DNA of 64,000 nt from Straminergon stramineum (lineage: Eukaryota; Streptophyta; Bryopsida; Hypnales; Calliergonaceae). Both the position numbers and the translations under genes were made by a program. Shown piece by piece: positions 36,517 through 47,097 of this stretch; position 1 is the stretch's first letter, and the number at the start of each line of letters is the position of its first letter. The notes below the pieces were generated by a model that was given only the letters and a program-made list of their open reading frames with translations, was not told the DNA's origin and did no database searches. The DNA is taken from assembly GCA_963920665.1 (NCBI GenBank), contig OY987265.1, positions 28,091,001-28,155,000 on the forward strand. Reading direction: 5' to 3'.

Positions 36517-36755
36517 TACCCGCGGTTGCCTAGGACCAGCGGTCGCCCCCACGCGAACGGTCGACTCCATCCCCGAGGACCTCTGGAACCCGCAGCCACC
36601 CCCTCCCGCGGTCGCCCCAACCCGCAATCACCCCCCCCCCCCGCGGTCGCCTCCATACCCGCGGTCGCCCGTTTCGCATGCGCCAGACCCGCACGCGCCC
36701 CAAGGCGACCTCAGGTACTTAAGCGGTCGCCCAGACTCGCGGTCGCCATTCTTGG
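36517..36755 (+). repeat. CCCGCGGTCGCC array upstream of the kinase-like gene
   Basis: About ten copies. Orientation relative to the downstream plus-strand gene is the same as at the other cargo genes. The mirror copy is at 63210-63360. Confidence 0.7.
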
Positions 36756-36760
36756 TCTTG

Positions 36761-36795
36761 CGCATTGGCTTTCATCCACCTTGAAGTGGCTGAAT
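36761..36795 (+). promoter_or_regulatory. shared 5' box before the kinase-like gene
   Basis: GCATTGGC then TTTCATCCACCTTGAAGTGG, located between the array and the ATG at 36894. The counterparts are at 32165-32123 (minus) and 39101. Confidence 0.5.
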
Positions 36796-36893
36796 GCGTG
36801 CTCGTGGGCCAAGGTGATTTCAAAAGGGGAAGTTTTTGCCCATTTTTCTCTCCAAGTTCAAGTCAAGAACGCCTCGTTTTTCAAAAGAGGACC

Positions 36894-38482
36894 ATGTCTA
36901 CTTCAAAGGAAGGAAGTAGTACGGGTCGGATATCGGCTTGGGAGAAGGACCTTGATAATCCTGCAGCATTTGTTGTAGATATAACTACCAAGGAGGTAAT
37001 TGGGGGTGCCGGACCATCCAAGACAAAGAAGTCCAAGATAGCACACGATAAGGACCTTACCTATCCTCCAACACGATATACGACCTATGCGCATGAGGCT
37101 TGTCTCCAATGGTATGAGGAAAAAAGTGTACAATATTTGGAGAGGAAATACTTGAGAAATAAAGAGGCAAGCATCCAATCCTTGAAGGATGAGTTGCAGG
37201 AATTTATTACAAGGAAATGCAAGGAATCTTTGGACTATGCAGATGTGGATGAAGTGTATTTCAACCAATGGCAAACGTGGATTGGCAATTGCCTACAAAC
37301 TGGTATATTCAACACCAAGAAGTTGATGCTTGAGTTGCGACCTATAGTGCCTAGATTTGGAGAAACGGATAGGGCTAGGAGTTCCGTGAGAAGATGGATT
37401 GGTGGCAAATTGCAGCAAAAAGATTGTCAAGGTCTGAAGCTAGGGGTATGGGGTGGCAGACAGATGCATTGAAGGCTGCATTTACAAGAGATAGTGGTTC
37501 ATGTATCATGTGGGTCTACTCAGAGGCCAAGGTGGTCCCACTTACTGGATTTGACCGTCAAGGAGGATATGCAAAGGTGCGCAAGGTACGCATTGAAGGG
37601 ATGTCCACAATCCCAGCGCATGTACATTTCGCGGGGAAATTGTCAAAGCAAAGGAACAAACACGATGCGAGGGTGGAACAGTCAGTGGAGGCTTTGGTAT
37701 GCCCATTGAATCATCCGGCCATTATTAAATTCCTAGCTGTCCATGACCAAACAATGGAAGCTTACACTTTGTGGTGGAATGGTGGTAATTTCAAAGAGTT
37801 GCTTCATTTGAATGAGAAGGTGGTGTCGCATGCGGAATGGCATGAAATCAAGTTGGTCAAGCAACTTACACGCCAACAACAAAAAGAAATTAGCCTCTTT
37901 CGAAGACACAAGGCGAAGTTGGCGTGGGCCCTGGTTTATGTGACAAATCTCGTGCACAATGCAAGGGTGCTGCACAATGACTTGTCACCTGTGAACATAT
38001 TGTTGCATTATCCCCCCTTCTCGGACGAAGAGATCAACATTGGGATTTGTGATTGGGGAATTGCAAGTTGTATTCAAGAAGGAGCTCCCTCGCATTTTGG
38101 ATATGAAAAACAGGAAAAACTTGATGCTGAGAGGATGGGCCGTTGGTGGGCAACTCTAGAGTTGTTCTATTTGTTTGGGCCAGAGGGTTCAGATACAAGT
38201 TTAGATGTGATGAAAGCGACCTACAAATATTTGGTGAAGTCCGACTCTTATTCCATTGGAAAGTTGACCCAACGCATGAACATAGAACACATGGTTGAAT
38301 ATGACAAGGACTTATTTAGAAATCATGAGTCATCAAGGTATTTTGCCATGAAGTTACGTGAACTAGTTGATGTTGATGTTAACAAAAGACCAACATGTGC
38401 GCAAGTGGTGGACCTCCTCATGGGTAAACCATGGTTCATGAAACCACCCGAATTAGTCTTTTGGGACTCTGTCCTCTCATAG
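36894..38482 (+). pseudogene. kinase-like protein with novel N-terminal domain (left copy, frameshifted)
   Basis: ATG at 36894 opens a frame (YEEKSVQYLERKYL helix, then FNQWQTWIGNCLQ) up to about 37370. A 1-bp loss relative to the right copy (GGGCTAGG against GGGCCCAGG) then shifts the frame. The kinase-like part continues from 37394 in another frame to TAG at 38482. It shows a degenerate glycine loop (GGYAKVRKV), the catalytic loop HNDLSPVNILL in place of HRDLKPxN, CDWGIA in place of DFG, and WWATLELF where the right copy has WWAAPELF. The closing helix (RPTCAQVVDLL) is kinase-like. The catalytic Asp and the Asn are kept, but the APE box is damaged, so activity is doubtful. Confidence 0.7.
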
Positions 38483-38749
38483 GATTTGATGTAATAGTTT
38501 TCTAGCGGGAATAGTAACGTTGGCCACCTTTTGTGCATCTCATTTTGGAAAAGCAATGCAAGTGTATAAACTATTTTTAATGTAAAGTGCATGTTTGGAC
38601 CCAAAATATTGAGTATTGTACAGACACATCACCTACTTGCATGCATTTCGGTTTGAATATGAATTCTTTGCATGGTTCATTTGGGGGTAAGTCAATCTAA
38701 TTGTTAAGGCAATCTAATTTCACTATTCAGTGAAGGTATGTGCCTTTGC

Positions 38750-39060
38750 GGTCGAGGGTTTGGGACCCGCGGTCGCCCCAGACCCACACGCGCTCCCAGT
38801 CGCGGTTGCACTAGACCCGCGGTCGCCCAGACCCGCATGCACCCCCAGTGTGCGTTCCCCTCACCCGCGGTCGCACCAGACCCGTTGTCGCCCCACTGTA
38901 CCCACAATCGCCCCCAAACCCGCAGTCGCCATCAGCCGCGGTCGCTAGCGGTGGTCCTGGACCCGCGGTCGCCTTCCCGACCCGCACGCGCCCCCCCCCT
39001 TCGACCCGCACGCGCCCCATCCAGAGCCATGCTCGCCCTGAGGCGACTGCGGGTACAAAA
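38750..39060 (+). repeat. CCCGCGGTCGCC array upstream of WCHI gene 2
   Basis: About a dozen copies (GACCCGCGGTCGCCC type), the last reversed. The mirror array at 60900-61215 is clearly diverged although the flanking genes are not. Confidence 0.7.
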
Positions 39061-39100
39061 TCAGACCCTAAACCCGCAGTCTCCCATCTTTCCCTTTTGC

Positions 39101-39137
39101 GCCTTGTCTTTTATCCACCTGGAAGTGGCTAATTGCA
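39101..39137 (+). promoter_or_regulatory. shared 5' box before WCHI gene 2
   Basis: GCCTTGTC then TTTTATCCACCTGGAAGTGG, nearly the same as at 36761. It is about 250 bp before the ATG at 39383. Confidence 0.5.
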
Positions 39138-39382
39138 GGCTTGAGAGGGGAGGTCGGTGTTGTGAGGAGGATATTCTATGTCTCCTCATGTCACTTTCAT
39201 CCATTGATTGTAAATCACGCTGAATTGTTTGAAACTTGATTGTGATTGTAAATGTTCATGTTGATGTATTTGTAAATGTGAATTACCACGAGGTAATAGA
39301 TTTAAGTTTGGACAACCACGGTTTTAGGCTTGGTATATTTGGCATAGTATCTGAGTAGAATTGATCGTATAGATTGAGCACT

Positions 39383-40846
39383 ATGGAGAATGAGCCCCCA
39401 CCATTGACGCCTGCCACAATCAAATGCCTTACACGACAAGAGATGAAGCTCATCCGCGACAAGGGTCGGAAACGGTCCGGTAAAATTCACAAGAAGTGTG
39501 TGGCCATTTTGATCCATCCAAAGATTAAGGCATTTAAAGGTTGGAGAAATGAACCTGAGCCTTGGAGTTACAAAACCGTTTGCAAATACGTGGATTGGTG
39601 CCACATCAGCAAATTATTTCCCTTGTATCGGCACAAAGAACATCTGAAGCAAAACAAAGTAAATCTTGCATACTCCAAGGATGAGGGCTTCATACTTAGA
39701 TGTTGTGAGGTGTGGAAGCACTTGTATTTGGAGGACTCAACTTACCGAAACAACAATTTCTGTTTCTTTCTTGTGAGAATGGTGTATGCTGAATATATGT
39801 TGAAGAAGGAGGTGGATTGGTCAACATTGAAGGAGGTCCCTATTGCGATCATTCCGGAGACTACAAAAATTTTACCACTAGATGAACTTGTGGATGTAAA
39901 GAAGATGTTATCCAAGGTGAAGCGTGGGAAGTCATTTGTTCGCGATGAAAGCGTGGTTCGGTCAGAGACTTCTAGCTTTGATCAACACACCCATGAATAC
40001 GATGGACATTCTTTCTACAGCGATGAGGAGGAGGTTGCCATACAAGAATCTAGGCCGGCTGTGGATGTGGGAGTCGACCAAAGTGGACAATCAGCTCAAG
40101 AGCCCATCATAGTACAAGATACGGATGAAGAAGGCATGGATGATGGGGTGGCTAGGAGAGTGGACCCCGTTTTGCGAGAGCGTGACGAGAGTGGTGGAGG
40201 AAGCGATTCAAAAAATGAAGAGGCAATGTTGCTTGCCAAAATAGAAAGTGCAAAATTAGCATTGCGTGCAAAGAACGAGCAATTGAAAACTTTGAAGGAG
40301 CAAGAAATGAATCCCACTTTCGTAGAGGTGTTGAAGCAACGGTTGAAGGCCATAACGAACGTCATCGAAGAGAATGACAAGGGCTTCCATTCCTTCAAAA
40401 GAAATCGCGATTTTTATTTGAAGGAAATGAAGGGTGGGAAGGTGCATAAAATGGACCATTATTTGATATGGGAATCAAAACTCGAAACCCTTGTCCGCAA
40501 ACGTCAGCAAGCACAGAATGAAAGGCGAAGCCTAGAACTTCAAATAATGGAGAAGAAGAAAGAATATCACGAGGACGCCAACCAGCACGTTCCAAAAGTA
40601 GAGCTTTTGGCTTCTTCCTCAACATATGGTAGTGTTGCTGGAGAAGTAGCATCGCTTGAGAAGTTGGTGAAGTTCCATGAGCAAAGATTACCATTGATGG
40701 TATCAGAGTTGGAAGGTTTGAGGGCAGAAAGTCGGTTTTTTTCGGATTGGTATAAGTGGAATAGAGCTAGCATAGGGAAGTTTGATGCAGAATTACAACA
40801 AATGGGTCCGCAGCCCATTTTGAAGGACTACCTCAACACAAAATAA
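39383..40846 (+). CDS. WCHI-family protein 2, intact 487 aa (left copy)
   Basis: The start is the first ATG (39383) after the shared box. One open frame runs to TAA at 40846. The N-terminal block carries AFKGWRNEPEPW, YVDWCHISKLFPLYRH, NLAYSKDEGFILRC and VYAEYMLKKEVDW, matching the genes at 30.4 and 42.1-44.6 kb. An acidic middle and long coiled coils (KNEQLKTLKEQEM and KFHEQRLPLMVSELEG) follow. No RING finger or other catalytic motif. The mirror copy at 59113-60576 encodes an identical protein. An intact frame in both copies, among decayed neighbours, suggests function or recent spread. Confidence 0.7.
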   Translation: MENEPPPLTPATIKCLTRQEMKLIRDKGRKRSGKIHKKCVAILIHPKIKAFKGWRNEPEPWSYKTVCKYVDWCHISKLFPLYRHKEHLKQNKVNLAYSKDEGFILRCCEVWKHLYLEDSTYRNNNFCFFLVRMVYAEYMLKKEVDWSTLKEVPIAIIPETTKILPLDELVDVKKMLSKVKRGKSFVRDESVVRSETSSFDQHTHEYDGHSFYSDEEEVAIQESRPAVDVGVDQSGQSAQEPIIVQDTDEEGMDDGVARRVDPVLRERDESGGGSDSKNEEAMLLAKIESAKLALRAKNEQLKTLKEQEMNPTFVEVLKQRLKAITNVIEENDKGFHSFKRNRDFYLKEMKGGKVHKMDHYLIWESKLETLVRKRQQAQNERRSLELQIMEKKKEYHEDANQHVPKVELLASSSTYGSVAGEVASLEKLVKFHEQRLPLMVSELEGLRAESRFFSDWYKWNRASIGKFDAELQQMGPQPILKDYLNTK

Positions 40847-42099
40847 AATACCTAGGAATACAATGAGGATAAATACTTTCACCATGATTATTTTGTATTT
40901 TGCCTATCCTGGTGTTATAAAGAAATGCAATGTTTTGAGATAAAACAATGTATATGGTGTCTTGAAGCAATGTGTGTACTAGAATAGTTGAATTGGTGTG
41001 GGCACACTAGTGGTGTGCATGGAAGGGAGTAAATGCCACACCATTTTGGGATCTTACAACTTTTCTATATGGATGAATATGTCTCTCTCATGTTTTGGGA
41101 GAAGGTGATGGTATGATGAATGGAATGGGATTCTTGCACATAATTACAATCGAATAGGAACATGGGATTGATGGGAAGTTCTTGATTCTTGACTGTAAAA
41201 GTTGACATAGTATTTTCACTATTTTGTGAGAATGTCGTCGTGAAATCTACAATACAACTTGTATTAATGATTTTCATATGAATAGTGGAGAACGAAAAAC
41301 CAATTATGCCCCAAATACCATATTAATCGAGGAAATTTATTGAGCTTATTTGTCTCAGGTGATTTGCTGCATTGTTCCTCCTTGTATATAGGATTTTTTA
41401 GAATTCTAGCTTTAGCGTAATTTGAAGAAAATTACAATGGATATTGAGGAATTAGGTAGGTTTTATATGTAAGTTGGCCTACTGATGTTTTTTATGAATC
41501 AGAATTTTGACCTCCAAGGACAGGGTGAACCATTTGAAGGTATGGTAATGTGAAGTCAACAAGTCAACATCCACGAAAAGGGGCATGTTGTATTTGAACC
41601 CCTTTTATTCCTTCTTTGGCCAAGTATCTTGAAAGCTTAGAAGAAAAGCTTCGTATAATTAGAACCTCACGATTTTAAAGAATATGAAAGGAAATATCCA
41701 ATTGGACAATGATGCTCCACTCTAGTGAGTAGTGACCTAGTTTTCTTCTCAATGCAAGTGAAATTAATTTGAAAAGTTAAACTTTAGGAGCTTTGTTGAT
41801 TTGATTCATACAAACTATTTTTGGAAGAACTCAAAAAGATCATTCTCGACATGATTTCAGAAATTGGTGCTTTGGTAGAGAGGAAAAAAAGGTAGTATTA
41901 AATAAAAATCAATGCCATATGGAATTGCCGTACATAGGTATGCTAGGAAGTGGTAGAAGTGGAATGAAAGAAGCAAACCCTAAACCACTCCATCGTACTT
42001 GCCAAAACAACTAGAAACATAGTGTAACTAAAACCTAACCCTTACTTGTCATCTATTATGATGGGAGGTAAGGCTAAATTGCATGATTCCTACGAATGT
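40847..42099. other. intergenic AT-rich stretch between two convergent cargo genes
   Basis: No credible gene. It probably holds the 3' UTRs of WCHI gene 2 and the RING gene. It appears identical to its mirror at 57860-59112. Confidence 0.45.
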
Positions 42100-44592
42100 C
42101 TAGTCAATTACATTTGGGTTGTTTTGAGAGCCACTTCCTTCACCTTCTTCGTAGGTCGATGCTTCCCCAACCCCTAGCTTTCGCTTTGCACGGGTTCGTG
42201 AAGCTGGTCCGTCTGCCTTCAAAATTGATTGCAACACGTTGGAGTCCTGTAGAGCTTGGAGGGTCCTTGTTGTTTGCGGAGAATGTGCTTCCAACAAGTA
42301 GTCAAGTGCTTGACTTTGGTAATATGGTCCGTATGTAGAGTCCAGGTAAGCCATACTAGTCAAGTCTTCTAGGGAGGCACTATCATTTTGATTAGACACC
42401 CTTTCTCCTTCTAAATTCCAACGGTGTCGTTGCGGATGAGGACCCCACTTGAAGGTTGAGGAGGTCTTGTCCCAATATCCACCAAGGCATTGGAAGAAGA
42501 ATGCCCTCCTCCCTTCGTTTTGTGGCCCCTTTCCCATGAGCCTTGGTGCAACTCTGGCAATTTCGTCTGGGTCTGTTTCCCAATTCAATTGCAAGCTAGC
42601 AGGTCCTTTTTCTTGATCATGTTGTCCTTCTCGCCAACTCCAAACCAAATCTCGGCCCCACAAGGTTGTGTCAGCCGTAGTATCACGTGTGTGTTCCCAA
42701 GAAGGAGGCATGTAGGTCGTCAAGTTGAACATGGTATACAGGCGATCATGGAATGGTGCTGAACAAATCACACAATGTCATCTAATCAAGCATTGTGAGA
42801 TGAGACATTGGGGGTGGTATACATGCGCACAAGATCCTAGTGCCCAACCCCCTTTGGGGCCAAATTGTTCAAGACATATGGGGCATTTGGTATGGTCCAA
42901 AACAAAAGGTGCAGGCTTGGGCCACAATAGCATTCGTTTCTTCTCTTCTATGTGGCTAGACATTTGGTTTTGGTGGTCCCAACCATTTTTGCTCCAATCT
43001 ATGACCTCCTTTTGTGGCAATTCCACCATGCACATGTTATTGGGAAACATGTCCTCCAACAATGCCCATGACGTCAGTCCATTCTCACGTTTAGGAGCAT
43101 TTGCAACAAAGTTTCTAGAAACTTTCTCTAGCTCCTTCGCAACTTGTTGGGATCTATCCACGGAGAGAATGCAGGCGACCTTCCAATGGTAGTATGTGGT
43201 AGTCAACTCAGCCAACTTTCTTCGAAGCATCTTATTTTCTTCTTGAAGTCCATGGTCTTTCTCCAATTGAATAATTGATGGAACTACAGGAAACGAAAGA
43301 GAGTCTTGGGTCCCATTGAGGTCAATTGTGTCATTGGTAGTATATCTTGTGACAATAGTAGGAAGTGTATTTGGAATGATGGGGGAGCGTCTAGTGCGCT
43401 TGGCAAGAGGAGAACGCTGAAGGATATGGTTGGTAAGGTCCCCCACAACCTTGTCCACATTTTGGAGGTTCTACTCAACAAAGGCGTCATCCATATCCGA
43501 CAAAGTGAAAGTGTCAAGGTCTTTCTCACGGAGGCGTTGTAGTTCTGTAGTTTGTTGAGAGATGAGTGTACTTTTTTGTTCACACTCACATCGCAATTTC
43601 CTCATTTCATTCTGTAGTGAAAAAATTTCAACATCTTTGGTCTTGAGGAGGTCTAGAGCTTTTGCCAAAGTCATAATGTCATGGCTTGAGCCCATTGTTG
43701 ATGGAGAAATGGGAACACGGTTAGTTTCTTCCATAGCCGTGTCCTCATCGGGCCCAAAGTCGAAGACGTCATTTGTGTGCTGTGTTGGCAGTGATGGGTT
43801 AGGAACTATAGTTGGAATCGATGCGGGTCCCACTGGTGTTGTTGAACGCCGTACTCTAGAAGGTTGCCTTGGTCGTTGTCCTGTGGATGTCGCGGGTCCT
43901 TCTACAACTTCATTTTGAACCTCATTGGGGCAAACAGATTGCTCCACGATTCGTATGACCTTATGGACGCGCGTACCATCAAAGTCATCATCTTCTTCAA
44001 ACTCCTCAGTGTCAACCTTAGTGGCAGGGGTTTGCGTTTTGTATGCACTTCGAATAGGACCGAGTCCCCCCTCAAGAAAAGCTAAAACTCCTTTTGGGAT
44101 GAAACCACTCTCTGGCCAAGTGACATACGTACTTCCCTTGATTGTGCTCCAATCAACCTCTTTGTTTAGAGCGACCTCAGCATATGCTCCTCTAGCAAGG
44201 AAGAGGGGGACCTCGTTCCTATCTACAAAGGCGGTTTTGTAGAGGACTTGCCACAATTCAATGCATCTTTGAAGGAATGCTGGATTCTCACAGTACTTCA
44301 AGTTGGCCTTATTGGTGTGCCGATTATAATGATGACGCCATAAAGGAAAGAACTTGCCGATGTGGCACCACTCGATGTAGTCTTCACAGGTTTGTATTGT
44401 CCAAGGCTCTGGTTCTTCATTCCAACCCTTAAAAGCAAGGTGGGCTTCACTATTGAGCACGTGCAATCGCTTCCGATGAATAGTGCCCCTACGCTTGCGA
44501 TGTTTGTCTTTGGCAGCCTTCCGTAATGCCCCGGCGGTCTATGCAGCTGCGGAGATAGGCAATGCCCTCGCATTGTTAACTCCAATGGCCAT
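42100..44592 (-). pseudogene. WCHI-family protein 3 with C-terminal RING-H2 finger (left copy, three in-frame stops)
   Basis: A single minus frame runs from ATG at 44592 to TAG at 42100 (about 830 codons), interrupted by TAG 44541-44539, TAG 43473-43471 and TGA 42780-42778. Residues after the first stop hold the WCHI block (AFKGWNEEPEPW, YIEWCHIGKFFPLWRH). Then come an acidic Thr/Pro linker, coiled coil, and a RING-H2 finger: CPIC, then CAHVYHPQC, then CVIC just after the TGA. A conserved tail (YMPPSWEH) follows. A working RING protein would be a ubiquitin E3 ligase. All three stops are one C-to-T step from CAG or CGA. A 44.8-45.1 kb array lies upstream. Confidence 0.75.
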
Positions 44593-44799
44593 CAATGATT
44601 GTCGTGTCCAAGGCTCAAAAAACTCGTTTGGGAGTTTAGGTGGTCCACAACTACTAAGGTAAGAAGGGTGGATGAATGTAATAAATAGTAAATAGTCAAG
44701 GTTCACGCATGTAGCCACTAAAGGATACAAGACAAGAAGCCTCAATGAAAGGTGCCCAAAAGGTCTTGGGCGAGTGGATAAATAGATGGGGCGAGCATG

Positions 44800-45300
44800 G
44801 GTTAGAGTTGGTCATGGGGCGCGTGCGGGTGGGCGACCACCGGTTGAACCCGTGGTCTCCAGGAGGCACGCACGGATCTCGGGGAGCGACTACGGGTTTG
44901 GTAGGGCGCATTTGGGTCCGAGGAGGCGGCTGTGGGTCCAGGGGCGCATGCGGGTCCTGGGAGGGGCGACCTCGGGTCCAAGGGCGCGTGCGGGTCTTTT
45001 GGGGGGCGACTGCGGTTACAGGGGCGCGTGAAGGTCCTTTGGGGGGTGACTGCGGGTCTTTGGGGGTGCGTGCGGGTGCCTTGGGAGGCGACTGCGGGTC
45101 TTTGGGGGCGACCGTGGGTAATTGTGGGGCGTTACTTTTCTTTGGGATCTCACTTCGTGTCTTTGCTTCGCAGCTTGCCACGTACTCGACACCTGCGGTC
45201 GCCCACCAGCCTGAAGCCAAAGTCGCCCTACCCGTGGTCGCCCACACCCGTGGTCGCCCAAACCCGAGGTCGCCCACACCCGCATGCGCCCCTTTAGGAT
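44800..45300. repeat. GGGCGACYGCGGGT arrays: one inward set, one outward set at the right end
   Basis: From 44800 to 45125 the units face the minus-strand RING gene. From about 45190 to 45295 they are reversed (CCCGTGGTCGCC), pointing to the element's end. The mirror lies at 54635-55170. Confidence 0.7.
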
Positions 45301-45456
45301 GCTACGTGGAAGACACGTGTCTGCCACATGGCATCCAGGTGGCCTCACGGGTAGGGTTAAATTTTTTTTTAAAGTCAAAGGTAAGTTTGACTCTATTAGA
45401 CGGACAAGAGGGTCTACTTGACGTATTGGACGTCGTGTTCGTCGAGTTGTCGAACT

Positions 45457-45474
45457 GTCTGCCGGAACAACCAT
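45457..45474 (-). repeat. terminal inverted repeat of the element, right end
   Basis: Read inward it begins ATGGTTGTTCCGGC. The same terminus occurs at 54459 in the inverted copy. Confidence 0.55.
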
Positions 45475-45484
45475 GCTCTTCATC
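45475..45484. repeat. right target-site duplication GCTCTTCATC
   Basis: Identical to 23074-23083. The host reading frame resumes directly after it (CSNLTEQN). Confidence 0.75.
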
Positions 45485-45877
45485 TGCTCAAATTTAACCG
45501 AGCAAAACTAAGCTCTACATTACGTGAAGAGCAATGAGGTGCTTAGAGAGTATCAAATGGACTACTCTGACTATTGGCCAGCACGGCAGGAGAGGATGGG
45601 AGATTACTCCCCAAACAATAGTAAGGATGTGGAGAAAGTTTATCTTACCTTTCTGCAAAGTCCTGACAACATTGTTCTCATGAAACCAAAGCCTACTTAT
45701 AGAGCACCGAATATTGATGTGTTCAATAAGCCAAGAGCCTATAATGAGGTACGGTATAGAATTAATAATACGAAGCTGCGAATGGAATTCTACCTTAGAA
45801 TTCTCAAAGGGTTTTGCTTTGCAGGGAGGAGTGCTATGTCCTTGTTTGTGAGCGCCAAGTTCACATGTGCAGCAATG

Positions 45878-46115
45878 GTATGATGTTTTAGGTCGAGTCG
45901 ACCTGAATTTTGCATTTGTGATTTTGAGTTAGAGCAATCAAACATGCTATTTTCATTACTATCTAGAAAGGTAGGCTCTGATACTGTTATTCTGATTGGT
46001 AATGAACATCAGAATCTGTCAATGACATTCATTTATCGTTACCTATTTAGGTCGAGTCGACCTAAGATGTGTTTACTGAACTGAATCCTATTGTTTCCCT
46101 CCGTGTGATTTTCAG
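45878..46115 (+). other. intron with two AGGTCGAGTCGACCT palindromes
   Basis: GTATGA donor and TTTTCAG acceptor, phase 0. The palindromes lie near 45889 and 46049, one close to each splice site. Confidence 0.65.
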
Positions 46116-47097
46116 ATGAGTGGCCTCAATGTGTACACTGTGCGAGTCTCCGGTGAATCAACAATGTGGACTGACATTGTAGAAATGGCCAAGTCGCTGG
46201 ACATTAAGGACTTCGAGCCAAATGGTTACTTCGTTGATGAAACTAGATTCAGTCGAAAACTTGTTGGTGTGTCAACACCTACATCAAGGAGGAGAAAGGG
46301 AAAATCGGTGTAGGACTGATCCTACACACCTTCAGGTTGGGGTGGTGGATCGCAATGCGAGAGTATGGATTTATCCTCCGACACAGAGGGTGATGACGAT
46401 GATCTTGATGCGGACGACGTGCAAGAGGAGCAATGTACGCCACCAATGCGGCTATCACAGAGCCTTCGAGGGTCGTCTGCTTCATCGGGCCCCCTTGTAG
46501 AGAGGCAACCCATTAGCAACCCGCCTCCAATTGCGAGCAAGAAAAAAAGGAAGAGAACCACCTATCGCGATGTGGATCTTCAGGCTGAGATAGCGCAGTT
46601 CAGAGTGGACAGAGTGAAGGATTGAGCTGATTCCTTGGAGATGTATGCGGAAACAAATAGACAAATGAACATGTTCCAGAACTTCATCATAGGGGCTATA
46701 AAACGTTAGGATGACTAGTTTTCAGCCATACAAAATCAGCTTGCAGGGATCAAGCCATTGGCTTCGTTTCCACCATCGCATGAATCTAGCCAATTGATGA
46801 TCCAAGGTCCCCTCACAAGTTCTATCAACAGCGGGGAATCCAATCTCGCTCATACCAATGCTAGTCCTCCCAGTTTGGCTCCGACTCCCTTTGTCGTCCT
46901 AGCTCCTCCTCCTCGAAAAGAAGATTGCCCCGCAACTCCAGCTCCACCAGCAAAGCCTAAGGTTGAAGAGACGCAGGTGGATGCAACGCCCCCATCGGCC
47001 ACGCTTGCTGAAGGTGTGGATGTTGTTGGTTTCAGAGAAGGCTTGGCTGTGGACCTCGATCAGAATGAGCTCTCACCCAGTACGAATGCACCAACAG

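Larger units (their letters stand above)
23084..45474. mobile_element. 22.4-kb cargo-carrying DNA element (left copy)
   Basis: The ends are A(G/T)GGTTGTT...CGAAC: AGGGTTGTTTTATCGAAC on the left. The 54.46-kb copy begins ATGGTTGTTCCGGCGAAC, and the end at 45474 is the same terminus reversed with a small difference. Of 18 bases, 13 agree. A perfect 10-bp duplication flanks the element, and the host gene frame is continuous across it. A 9-11 bp duplication is typical of Mutator-like elements, whereas hAT elements make 8 bp. The only transposase inside is a decayed hAT relic, so the mobilising enzyme is unknown. Cargo: hAT relic, three related WCHI-family genes (one with RING), a kinase-like gene and several repeat arrays. 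Alternative: a composite of nested insertions with fortuitously matching ends; the frame continuity argues against chance. Confidence 0.65.
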
